DNA of 13,318 nt from Methanobacterium sp. PtaU1.Bin097. Lineage in GTDB: Archaea > Methanobacteriota > Methanobacteria > Methanobacteriales > Methanobacteriaceae. Location of the stretch: the NCBI GenBank assembly GCA_002067325.1, contig MVQY01000164.1, positions 1-13,318 of the forward strand. Direction: 5' to 3'. Below the pieces are notes generated by a model. The model saw only the letters and a list, made by a program, of their open reading frames with translations. It did not search any database and was not told the DNA's origin. Each line of letters opens with the position of its first letter. Position 1 is the first letter of the stretch. Position numbers and translations under genes: made by a program. Below are positions 7,450 to 13,318 of this stretch, in pieces.

Positions 7450-8643
7450 CTAAAAAATTTTACCCAACTTAACCATAGCTTTTGGAGATACCTTTACTAA
7501 TTTTCCCAATAGTTCCATGGGACCGATACGTTCAAAATCACTTCCCTGAAATGCTCTGGCTATAGAATCTAACTCTTCATTAGATAGGCTTAGGAGGTAT
7601 TCTTTGGCCTTCAAATATTTCTGGAAGCTAAGGCTATTCTCTTCCACCCAACGAGTTTCGTATTCTTTAAGGTTTTCCAGGGAGCAGTTCCCTTCGTTGA
7701 TTGCATTTGCTGCAACTTCTCCAGCGATTAACCCGGCCTGCATGCCACTTATAATCCCACCGCCTGTTAATGGATTAACCTGACCAGCAGCATCCCCCAC
7801 TAACATCACATTATCAGTAACGAATTCGTTCAGGGGACCACCAACTGGAATACCCCCTACATTGAACTCAACTGACACTGCCTTTTGTGTGGCTTTACAT
7901 TCTCTAACAAAGTCCAGTAAGTGATGGTAAGCGTTTTTAGAGGTCATGGAGTTGATTATGCCCAACCCCACATTTGCGATATCATCTCCTTTGGGAAATA
8001 TCCAGGCATATCCGCCTGGAGCTACACTACCAAAGTAAAACTCGACTGCCCTAGTATCTTCCAATTCCACTCCGACCATTTCAAATTGGACTCCTGATTC
8101 CATATTTTTAGGTTTCGATGTGCTTTTAAGGCCAGCCCATCTTCCAACCCTTGATTCAGGGCCATCTGCACCAATAACGATTTTCGACTTGATTTCAATG
8201 TGGTTACCCATACTCTCAGCCTTCACCAGCACATAATCGTCTTTTAAGGTAAGTTCTTTAGCCAGAGTCTTAACCATGATTTGACTACCCGCCCGGGCGG
8301 CATCCATGGCCATATGTTTATCAAATACTTTTCTTTCCAGATTATAGCCGGTTTCGGGTAGATGGACATTTTCCTGGTTGAGCCAAACATCAATACCACT
8401 GGGAGATACCAGACGAACCCGGTCCATCTCTGCAGCTATCCAACGGTGACTGGGTTTGATACCCAGTTTCTCTAGACCATTTTTAGAGACTCCTTCAGCG
8501 CATCTTTTGGGTGTTCCAATCTCTGATTTCTTATCAACCAAAAGAACCTCAGCACCACCCATGGCAGCGTGTTTAGCAGCAGTTGAACCAGCTGGACCAG
8601 CTCCAATAACCAGTACATCAGTTTCAATGGTTTCAAGTTTCAT
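7450..8643 (-). CDS. Geranylgeranyl reductase family FAD enzyme (digeranylgeranylglycerophospholipid reductase)
   Basis: The enzyme reduces double bonds of the geranylgeranyl chains of archaeal ether lipids, using FAD. The start chosen is ATG 8643 (MKLETIETDV, 397 aa, normal family length), with GGAAGG 6 bases upstream. ATG 8649, which overlaps the ferredoxin stop as ATGA, is the alternative. Further upstream extension would run into the ferredoxin gene. Motifs: Rossmann GAGPAG at 14-19 for ADP binding of FAD, the family-typical KRCAEG after the first beta-alpha unit, PGGYAWIFP around residue 212 (the YxWxFP substrate/cofactor motif), and the second FAD motif VGDAAGQVNP at 282-291 followed by GGG. 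It forms a translationally coupled pair with the ferredoxin, which fits known work on Methanosarcina acetivorans, where a geranylgeranyl reductase needs a neighbouring ferredoxin for full lipid saturation. Confidence 0.92.
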   Translation of the reverse strand: MKLETIETDVLVIGAGPAGSTAAKHAAMGGAEVLLVDKKSEIGTPKRCAEGVSKNGLEKLGIKPSHRWIAAEMDRVRLVSPSGIDVWLNQENVHLPETGYNLERKVFDKHMAMDAARAGSQIMVKTLAKELTLKDDYVLVKAESMGNHIEIKSKIVIGADGPESRVGRWAGLKSTSKPKNMESGVQFEMVGVELEDTRAVEFYFGSVAPGGYAWIFPKGDDIANVGLGIINSMTSKNAYHHLLDFVRECKATQKAVSVEFNVGGIPVGGPLNEFVTDNVMLVGDAAGQVNPLTGGGIISGMQAGLIAGEVAANAINEGNCSLENLKEYETRWVEENSLSFQKYLKAKEYLLSLSNEELDSIARAFQGSDFERIGPMELLGKLVKVSPKAMVKLGKIF

Positions 8644-8645
8644 GT

Positions 8646-8813
8646 TCATCCTTCCACTTCCAATGCGCTTACAGGACAAACTTGAATGCAAATTTGACAA
8701 TTTTTACAAGGTTTTTGGCCGAATTTTAAGGTGTTTTCCCCTACTTCTATTAAATTACGAGGACACACTCCTGCACATTCTCCACAGTACATACAAAACT
8801 CACTAATTATCAT
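8646..8813 (-). CDS. Small 2[4Fe-4S] ferredoxin, partner of geranylgeranyl reductase
   Basis: This is a 55-residue protein translated from the ATG at 8813-8811, with GGAG 5 bases upstream. It carries two complete clusters of CxxCxxCxxxCP form: C7-C10-C13-C17-P and C36-C39-C42-C46-P, each able to ligate one 4Fe-4S centre. It lacks a signal peptide, so it is a soluble cytoplasmic electron carrier. Its TGA (8648-8646) overlaps an ATG as ATGA, and the likely reductase start lies 3 bases beyond. That indicates tight co-translation and suggests it is the dedicated electron donor for that enzyme. The donor role is inferred from pairing and from the Methanosarcina precedent. Confidence 0.93.
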   Translation of the reverse strand: MIISEFCMYCGECAGVCPRNLIEVGENTLKFGQKPCKNCQICIQVCPVSALEVEG

Positions 8814-8889
8814 GCTATCTCCTACACTTCTTCTTTCAGTCGTTAAAACTTTTTAATGAAATAATTCTTACTGTAACCACTGGTTTTAA

Positions 8890-8906
8890 TAATATTTATA
8901 TTTTTC
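8890..8906 (-). promoter_or_regulatory. Probable promoter of ferredoxin-geranylgeranyl reductase operon
   Basis: The minus strand reads CGAAAAATATAAATATT, a purine-rich BRE-like part followed by a TATA-like core. Initiation would fall near 8868-8875, giving a leader of about 55-60 bases before the ferredoxin ATG. Nothing else coding is seen in 8814-8960. Confidence 0.4.
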
Positions 8907-8960
8907 GATCATAGTCGTGAAAATTAAACTGTAAGAGAGTTGATAATGGGAATTTCATTG

Positions 8961-9596
8961 TTACTGAAGCGGATTCATAACCATATGTTTCCAAAGGTCC
9001 ATTGCATCGTCAATGAATTTTTCGTGGTTTATTCCCTGCTTTTCTAGTAGATTTACAGTTTCAGGGCTCAGTTCCACAATTCTTTCCGCGGTTACCGCTA
9101 TAAAAACAGCTACTTCCAATGGATTCAAATTCTTTCGCATGGTTTCATCGTTAATGCCTTCTTGGATAGCGTCACAGATGGTTTTCATGATATCAGTGAC
9201 GTATGAATTAATTTTACTGGAATATTCGATATTCTCGTAACTGAACCTCTTTGATTTAGAATAAAGATAGGCGTCATGATATTCCGGGTATTTTTTATAA
9301 AATTCAAAATAAGCCATACCTGCGTTTTCAAGCTTTTCAATCCCTGTTTTGCCCTGTTGAACTTTTGATTTAAGCATTTCACTGAAAATGAGGACTCCAC
9401 GCAGAACTACAGCAAAATATAATGTTTCCTTATTTTTAAAAAAACGATAGATAACAGTTTTATTTAGCCCAATTTCGTTGGAAATATCGTTCATGGAAAC
9501 ATCATCGTAACCATAGATAAAGAACAGCTTTTCAGCTGTATCAAGTATGTATTTACGTCTTTGTTCCCTTTTCTGTTCTTTTAAGCTAACTGACAA
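8961..9596 (-). CDS. TetR/AcrR-family transcriptional regulator
   Basis: The start chosen is TTG 9596 (protein MSVSLKEQKREQ..., 211 aa), with AGGTG 5 bases upstream. This gives the usual TetR length, with the basic pre-helix directly before the DNA-binding domain. The frame is open 36 codons further upstream, but that stretch has no family features. The N-terminal helix-turn-helix spans about residues 14-60: I-L-D-T-A-E-K-L-F, GYDDVSMNDIS, then recognition helix GLNKTVIYRFFKNKETLY, all canonical TetR. The C-terminal 150 residues are helical, for ligand binding and dimer formation, with no recognised ligand signature. It lies 86 bases downstream of the toroid-like gene on the same strand. Targets may be itself, that gene or the divergent 4Fe-4S gene. 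The ligand is unknown. Confidence 0.9.
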   Translation of the reverse strand: MSVSLKEQKREQRRKYILDTAEKLFFIYGYDDVSMNDISNEIGLNKTVIYRFFKNKETLYFAVVLRGVLIFSEMLKSKVQQGKTGIEKLENAGMAYFEFYKKYPEYHDAYLYSKSKRFSYENIEYSSKINSYVTDIMKTICDAIQEGINDETMRKNLNPLEVAVFIAVTAERIVELSPETVNLLEKQGINHEKFIDDAMDLWKHMVMNPLQ

Positions 9597-9637
9597 TGTT
9601 ACACCTGCAGATATTGATTGTTGATAAATTAGTGAGT

Positions 9638-9655
9638 TACTATTATAAAATAATT
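9638..9655 (-). promoter_or_regulatory. Possible own promoter of the TetR gene
   Basis: The minus strand contains AAATTATTTTATAATAG, a TATA-like core about 45-50 bases upstream of the TTG start. Initiation would fall near 9620-9625. The regulator may therefore be transcribed separately as well as from the toroid gene. AT-rich context makes this uncertain. Confidence 0.3.
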
Positions 9656-9682
9656 TAGATAGATGGAATTGATTAGTTTTTC

Positions 9683-10852
9683 CTAAATCTTCAAAAAACC
9701 ACACGGCGCCAGACTGGTTGCCAGCATCACCATATTAATCTCCCTATGCTCTAGCCAAGTATTCGATTTTCTGTTTTCATCCTTGAGCCAGAATTTTTCC
9801 AGGAAATCCGCCAGGGGTATGTAATCCTTTAGGGCTTCAATTCGTTGATACAGGAAATCATGTTCCTTAAAACTGTCTTCGTTGGATTCAATCAGTGATT
9901 TTAAATATTCCATCCCCCTTATCCCAATGGAAACTCCCATTTCCCGGAAAGCAAGGCGGTATACGGCAGGGAAATCCTGAGGATTATTTTGGGCGTAGGA
10001 TTTTAAACCGAGCAGGGCAGAGGTCAGCAGGTCCTGCAGGAGAATTTCCAAATCAATTGAACCACCGGATCTAATCATTAACTGCCCGACTCGTAACGCG
10101 TCAGATAAAAGTCCACCTATTCCCAGGGGGTCATCTGTAACCAAACTCAAACCTTTACAAATTTTGGCCATATCATTAATTTCAGGTGTTAAGTCGGGTA
10201 AGGACAGCTCAAAATCCTTGGTGGCAGCTTGTAACTCATTATAGGTGATATATCCATCCAGAGGGTCATGTTGCCCCATGGAAGGTACCTGGGGACGTTG
10301 GAGGTTGATGCTCATCTTCCAGTACATCCTTTTCCCTCCCTGTGTAGAATATGTGAATCCTGCATGGGCTGCCTGGGCAAGTTCCACTGCCCATCGGGAG
10401 TATACTGGATCTCCGGTAACCTCACTCGTCCTGCTTAGTGCATGCATCCACTTGGTCAGGTAATGGTAGTACTGCCCGTCACGGTCCCATTCCAGACGTT
10501 CATCGAAGGGCTCACCAGGCAGGCGTTCGTTTAACTCTTTACCAATACGGAGACCGCCCTTAGTAGGGTGTATCTCACCATACTCATCATTTAAACCACT
10601 AATCCAGCCTTCCCGGGGGTCATCTTCCCGGTAACGTCCCAGTGTATGATGTACCTGGTTTATCAGTTTCAATGCTAATTTCAGGAAATTTTCATCGTTT
10701 GTCTGTCTGTACAGTTCCAGGTAGTTGCATACTGCGAAGGCGTCAGTCCATAGGTAACGTTTAGGATTATGTGAAAGTGGGTCAAGTCCCGTGATAGATG
10801 CGAAGTCCAGCATTATTTCCATGGCAGAATCAACATTGGTTTTTTGCTTCAT
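9683..10852 (-). CDS. Uncharacterised alpha/alpha-toroid (six-hairpin glycosidase-like) protein
   Basis: A 389-residue soluble protein with no signal peptide. Successive helical hairpins carry aromatic and acidic conserved-looking residues: YLWTDAFAVCNYLELYRQT (about 33-51), then HTLGRYR, EWDRDGQYYHYLTKWMHAL (about 124-142), and WAVELAQAAHAGF. This pattern of repeated tyrosine/tryptophan-rich helix pairs is typical of alpha/alpha toroids, a fold shared by glycoside hydrolases, epimerases and terpene-cyclase-like enzymes. No specific activity can be assigned. TAA stands in frame directly before the ATG at 10852, so the start cannot be further upstream. No Shine-Dalgarno site is seen, which would suit a short-leader transcript. 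The gene is divergent from the 4Fe-4S protein gene and precedes the TetR gene, possibly in one transcript. Confidence 0.82.
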   Translation of the reverse strand: MKQKTNVDSAMEIMLDFASITGLDPLSHNPKRYLWTDAFAVCNYLELYRQTNDENFLKLALKLINQVHHTLGRYREDDPREGWISGLNDEYGEIHPTKGGLRIGKELNERLPGEPFDERLEWDRDGQYYHYLTKWMHALSRTSEVTGDPVYSRWAVELAQAAHAGFTYSTQGGKRMYWKMSINLQRPQVPSMGQHDPLDGYITYNELQAATKDFELSLPDLTPEINDMAKICKGLSLVTDDPLGIGGLLSDALRVGQLMIRSGGSIDLEILLQDLLTSALLGLKSYAQNNPQDFPAVYRLAFREMGVSIGIRGMEYLKSLIESNEDSFKEHDFLYQRIEALKDYIPLADFLEKFWLKDENRKSNTWLEHREINMVMLATSLAPCGFLKI

Positions 10853-10970
10853 TTATTTGATGACGTTCTTTTTTTTTAATTCATCTATTTACGCTGTTTA
10901 TTTATCTGTAACTGATGTCTCATTTATTTTTCTAAAAAAAAAATTTGAATTAAATTCCAAGAGGGGATTG

Positions 10971-10980
10971 TTAATATAAA
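10971..10980 (+). promoter_or_regulatory. Probable promoter of the 4Fe-4S protein gene
   Basis: TTAATATAAA is a TATA-like core about 50 bases before the ATG at 11029, placing initiation near 11000-11005 and giving a leader of roughly 25 bases. A second candidate, TTTTATATTAAA (about 10988-10999), would leave almost no leader. A 5-base inverted repeat TTAAT/ATTAA (10984-10998) surrounds the second box. Confidence 0.35.
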
Positions 10981-11028
10981 TCCTTAATTTTATATTAAAA
11001 ACCACCCTATTATCTAAGTGGGATATGT

Positions 11029-11808
11029 ATGTGTGAATACTGCATCCAGCATGGTGCTGGTAAAAAATGGTATCTGGCCGCTCAAAACTATGCCCGGGAA
11101 CTTGCCAGATCAGAAGAAAGAGAATCCTTTATACATGATTTTTTTAAAAATTACAGAAGAAATTACAATAGAAACGTACGTAAAATGGATATAGCCGGGC
11201 GATTACCATTTGTTAGGGATTATGCAATGAAGAAATTCGATTCCTACTTTAATTATAAACATTCTGGGCAGGTTATTTCACTGGAAGATGCTGTAAGCAT
11301 CTGTACCATACCTGGAAGGGTTAGTGTAATAGATTGCCCCTGCAAGAAGTATCTTCTTGGTGAGAATGAGAAGAAGTGTATCTTGTTTGGAACTACTGCT
11401 GAAATCGTTGATAACATCCCAGAATTCTCCCCTGTACAGGATATGGGGGCAGAAGACGTTGCAGAACTTCTTAAAGATCTTGATGAAGCTGGACAGGTGC
11501 ACACTGTTTGGACGTTTAAGACCCCCTATATTGGGGCTCTTTGCAATTGTAATAGATCGGATTGTCTCTTATTTCATCTTAAGGAGAGATACAATTCTAA
11601 GAATATAATTAAAAAAGGCCACGAAGTTGCTTATGTGGATGTGGAAGTTTGTGATGGTTGTGGAATTTGTCAGGATAACTGCCAGTTCAACGCTGTAGAC
11701 CTTCAGCAAGGAAAAGCCACAGTAAACAAGAGGTGCCATGGTTGTGGAGTATGCCGAAGTTTTTGCCCAGTAGAGGCTATTCATTTACTACCCAAAATTG
11801 AGGTTTAA
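11029..11808 (+). CDS. Uncharacterised 4Fe-4S cluster protein with C-terminal ferredoxin domain and extra cysteine groups
   Basis: A 259-residue soluble protein. The C-terminus (about 203-255) is a 2[4Fe-4S] ferredoxin domain: C208-C211-C214-C218, with Q instead of P after the last cysteine, and C236-C239-C242-C246-P. Additional cysteines occur in three places: the extreme N-terminus (C2, C5 in MCEYCIQHG followed by GKKWY), the middle (C92, C103, C105, C117), and C172-x-C174-x4-C179. They could bind a further cluster or another metal. Proteins opening with this CxxC-x-x-H-G-x-GKKWY signature occur in methanogens and anaerobic bacteria as 4Fe-4S proteins of unknown function, as I recall the family. 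The start follows GTGGGA, a weak ribosome site. It is divergent from the toroid gene. A redox role is inferred; partner and substrate are unknown. Confidence 0.9.
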   Translation: MCEYCIQHGAGKKWYLAAQNYARELARSEERESFIHDFFKNYRRNYNRNVRKMDIAGRLPFVRDYAMKKFDSYFNYKHSGQVISLEDAVSICTIPGRVSVIDCPCKKYLLGENEKKCILFGTTAEIVDNIPEFSPVQDMGAEDVAELLKDLDEAGQVHTVWTFKTPYIGALCNCNRSDCLLFHLKERYNSKNIIKKGHEVAYVDVEVCDGCGICQDNCQFNAVDLQQGKATVNKRCHGCGVCRSFCPVEAIHLLPKIEV

Positions 11809-11874
11809 ATGGATGAGGTTTAATGGAATAAAATACTTGTAAATCATTTCTTAGTACTTATGATTGGATTTGAA

Positions 11875-12477
11875 TTAAAAACCTATCAAAAAGTATATCT
11901 GAACCGTTGTTAGGGCAAATCCCAGGGAAGCTCCAGCTATAACCTGGTTGCGGGTATGTCTTTTCAGGTATAGTCTGCTCCACATCACCAGGGGTATAAG
12001 GAGTATGGAAATCAAGCCGGGATAGCCAAATACGTATATAAGGAATGCTACTGGGCCGGCAATCCCCACAGAGTGTATGCTGATCTTCCAAAACATGCTG
12101 ATAAGCAGGACCACCAGAGTATTGGAGAAGTAACAGATCATGAGAACGGTGATTACAGGCGGGGCGGAAATAGTAAACAGGACTATAACTCCCAGTAAGT
12201 AGGATAGTAGAATCCAAAAGAGAGGATATAACCTGTCCTCTTTGTTCGGCATATCCAATTCTAATTTCTTATTCCTAATCCAGGCATAGGCTATCATGCT
12301 TGGAATTACCACGGCGAAACACACGGAAACCAGTGTGACCATGATAAAATCAGCACCATTTAAAAAATAATAGTTTAATCCTAGAAACATGAATAAAGCA
12401 ATCAAAGGAGCGTTACTGAGGGTGGAAACAATATTTGCCACTCTATCCTTAGCTTTGTAATTGTTCCAGCCCGGCAT
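11875..12477 (-). CDS. PAP2-like integral membrane phosphatase
   Basis: A 200-residue protein with about six hydrophobic segments (roughly 24-42, 45-66, 85-105, 107-128, 136-158, 178-198). The PAP2 phosphatase motifs are present in degenerate form: NKEDRLYP (motif 1, K..DR..P), WKISIHSVG (in place of PSGH, keeping S and H), and SRLYLKRHTRNQVIAG (motif 3, SR-x5-H). Such enzymes remove phosphate from lipid or isoprenoid phosphates at the membrane. The actual substrate is unknown. The start ATG at 12477 has AGGAG 7 bases upstream. It stands alone, converging on the 4Fe-4S gene with a 66-base spacer that shows no clear structure. A nearby isoprenoid-lipid gene makes a lipid-phosphate substrate plausible, but the two are not in one operon. 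Confidence 0.78.
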   Translation of the reverse strand: MPGWNNYKAKDRVANIVSTLSNAPLIALFMFLGLNYYFLNGADFIMVTLVSVCFAVVIPSMIAYAWIRNKKLELDMPNKEDRLYPLFWILLSYLLGVIVLFTISAPPVITVLMICYFSNTLVVLLISMFWKISIHSVGIAGPVAFLIYVFGYPGLISILLIPLVMWSRLYLKRHTRNQVIAGASLGFALTTVQIYFLIGF

Positions 12478-12520
12478 GTATAGACTCCTGTGATGTCAAG
12501 AAAAGAATTTTTTAACGACG

Positions 12521-12531
12521 GTTTTATTTAG
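12521..12531 (-). promoter_or_regulatory. Possible promoter of the PAP2-like gene
   Basis: The minus strand reads CTAAATAAAAC, a TATA-like core about 45-50 bases upstream of the ATG at 12477. Initiation would fall near 12500, leaving a leader of about 23 bases that includes the AGGAG ribosome site. The spacer 12478-12614 is otherwise AT-rich and non-coding. Confidence 0.35.
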
Positions 12532-12583
12532 ACTTCTAAGTAAAAATGGCTTACTATTAATTTTTTAAGAACATCAAATTTTC

Positions 12584-12604
12584 AAAAAAGCAATTTTAAA
12601 AAAA
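12584..12604 (-). terminator. T-rich terminator after the PsbP-like gene
   Basis: On the minus strand, T7 (12604-12598) and T6 (12589-12584) tracts lie 11 to 31 bases beyond the stop at 12615. They match the oligo-T type of archaeal terminator, with no hairpin. Confidence 0.45.
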
Positions 12605-12614
12605 TAAGATATTG

Positions 12615-13166
12615 TTAACCCGTTTTAATAGAGTTAAATATCATATTAGCCGTTGTACTGAGCTCTGCATCTTCTGAATCAGGCCCATAAACAGAAATGG
12701 CATAAGTTACACCTTTACCGTCCGTGAATAACATGTTATAATATTTTAATTTGCTGTTTATGTCAGGGTCTTTAAGTATTTTTATACTTTTAAACACTTC
12801 AACTCCATTAGGGTTGGTTTCCTCTGTTGATGAAACGATCTGATCCCCACGTTCTCTAACAGCCGCATTACTGCCGTCTCTGGCATTGCGTGGATTTACA
12901 CTTAGACTTTTTTGAACATAGATATCAATGTTATCGTTTCCAAGCATTCCCACGCCATTCCAATTTTCAGAGCCTATCATGATTGTTTGATAGCTGGTAC
13001 TATTTTCCGTATTTTCCAAATTTGTCGGATAATTGAAACTCACTGATCCATCAGATGCTGATCCATTAGAAAAACTGAAACTTCTATTACTGTTCGTCCA
13101 TCCCATTATAGCAGCTGCAACAACCATCACACCTAAAACACCGAAAAGCAAGTAGTATTTCTTCAT
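12615..13166 (-). CDS. Membrane-anchored or secreted PsbP-like protein
   Basis: A 183-residue protein. Residues 1-22 (MKKYYLLFGVLGVMVVAAAI and on) form a positively charged tip plus hydrophobic core, either an uncleaved anchor or a signal peptide; no lipobox cysteine is present. Ser/Asn-rich residues 23-45 make a linker. The rest resembles the small alpha/beta fold of PsbP/DcrB-like proteins: GSVSFNYPTNLENTE near the start (a 'fx-yP' opening common in the family), a central NIDIYVQKSL strand, KYYNMLFTDGKGVTYAISVYG, and a final helix (STTANMIFNSIKTG). Methanobacteria carry many such extracellular proteins without known function. There is no Shine-Dalgarno site before the ATG at 13166. A TATA-like stretch (13193-13206) would give a very short leader, consistent with near-leaderless translation. 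Confidence 0.8.
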   Translation of the reverse strand: MKKYYLLFGVLGVMVVAAAIMGWTNSNRSFSFSNGSASDGSVSFNYPTNLENTENSTSYQTIMIGSENWNGVGMLGNDNIDIYVQKSLSVNPRNARDGSNAAVRERGDQIVSSTEETNPNGVEVFKSIKILKDPDINSKLKYYNMLFTDGKGVTYAISVYGPDSEDAELSTTANMIFNSIKTG

Positions 13167-13236
13167 ATGGCAACACTGATCATACTATCCAGTTTTATTT
13201 TAATAATGACTTTCGGTTTGGCCCTGATTAATACTT

Positions 13237-13318
13237 TTAACCCAAATCCCACACATACAACTTGAAACAGTAGTCTCCGTGATTTTTTGTGCCAACAGCC
13301 ACGTTCTGAGCATCTTCT
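13237..13318 (-). CDS. C-terminal end of an unidentified gene (rest outside window)
   Basis: From the right edge the minus strand is open for 26 codons: EDAQNVAVGTKNHGDYCFK, then LYVWDLG, and it ends in TAA at 13239-13237. The other open frame gives an unlikely arginine/cysteine-rich product, so this one is favoured. The piece is too short to name a family. It stands 70 bases upstream of the PsbP-like gene on the same strand. Confidence 0.45.
   Translation of the reverse strand, partial: EDAQNVAVGTKNHGDYCFKLYVWDLG

Noticed and set aside
8650..8700. Extension of the geranylgeranyl reductase upstream of its Rossmann motif
   Set aside because: This stretch encodes the last part of the ferredoxin in another frame, with both cysteine clusters intact; family proteins start just before the GAGPAG motif.
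9597..9704. 36-codon N-terminal extension of the TetR protein
   Set aside because: It overlaps the end of the toroid gene, shows no TetR features, and the TTG at 9596 has a good ribosome site and yields the usual family length.
11002..11022. CCAC/GTGG stem that could hide the ribosome site of the 4Fe-4S gene
   Set aside because: Only four base pairs with a 12-base loop; too weak to claim a regulatory structure.
13221..13227. GCCCTGA matching the tRNA-Arg acceptor end, as a possible attachment repeat
   Set aside because: Only seven bases match and the rest of the tRNA end is not repeated; expected by chance in this length of sequence.
1..13318. CRISPR array, insertion sequence or integrase
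   Set aside because: No regularly spaced short repeats, no transposase or recombinase motifs and no terminal inverted repeats were seen; the only large repeats are the protein-coding units of the giant gene.

Overview
The window looks like a chromosomal segment of a methanogenic archaeon of the order Methanobacteriales, most likely Methanobacterium or a close relative. Direct signs are a tRNA gene without an encoded CCA, BRE/TATA-type promoter elements, T-rich terminators, a very large secreted beta-propeller/DUF11 adhesin-like protein, a ferredoxin plus geranylgeranyl reductase pair for archaeal ether-lipid saturation, and an uncharacterised 4Fe-4S protein of a type seen in methanogens. The genus is inferred from protein style only; no search was run.

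Layout. Positions 2-379 (+) hold the C-terminal end of a HEAT-repeat protein. Convergent to it, a minus-strand two-gene unit covers 7121 to 397: a 1900-residue secreted surface protein, followed 29 bases later by a cytoplasmic helical protein with a C-terminal zinc ribbon. Upstream of that unit lie its promoter (about 7171-7184) and a tRNA-Arg(GCG) gene (7317-7388, minus). Next comes a minus-strand pair whose reading frames overlap or nearly touch: a 55-residue 2[4Fe-4S] ferredoxin (8646-8813) and a geranylgeranyl reductase (7450-8643). Then come a TetR-type regulator (8961-9596, minus) and an alpha/alpha-toroid-like protein (9683-10852, minus). A 4Fe-4S protein of unknown function (11029-11808, plus) is divergent from the toroid gene. 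The right end carries, all on minus, a PAP2-like membrane phosphatase (11875-12477), a membrane-anchored PsbP-like protein (12615-13166) and the last 26 codons of another gene (13237 to the edge).

The most striking object is the 1900-residue protein. It consists of two paralogous surface proteins joined in one frame. Each half begins with a signal peptide and continues with a Ca-loop-bearing beta-propeller, a beta-sandwich module and DUF11 repeat(s). The first half also keeps its C-terminal membrane anchor, so an anchor and a second signal peptide sit back to back in the middle (residues about 940-988). At the junction the DNA still shows what looks like a former gene boundary: stop codons in both other frames and a strong Shine-Dalgarno-like string, but no in-frame start. 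The predicted result is a membrane hairpin displaying two propeller arms. The second arm ends in a proline-rich stalk and an unrecognised helical domain of about 200 residues instead of an anchor.

The other genes fit normal archaeal functions. The ferredoxin probably feeds electrons to the reductase that saturates isoprenoid lipid chains. The TetR regulator, toroid protein and divergent 4Fe-4S protein may form a small regulated locus of unknown role. The PAP2-like and PsbP-like proteins are envelope proteins.
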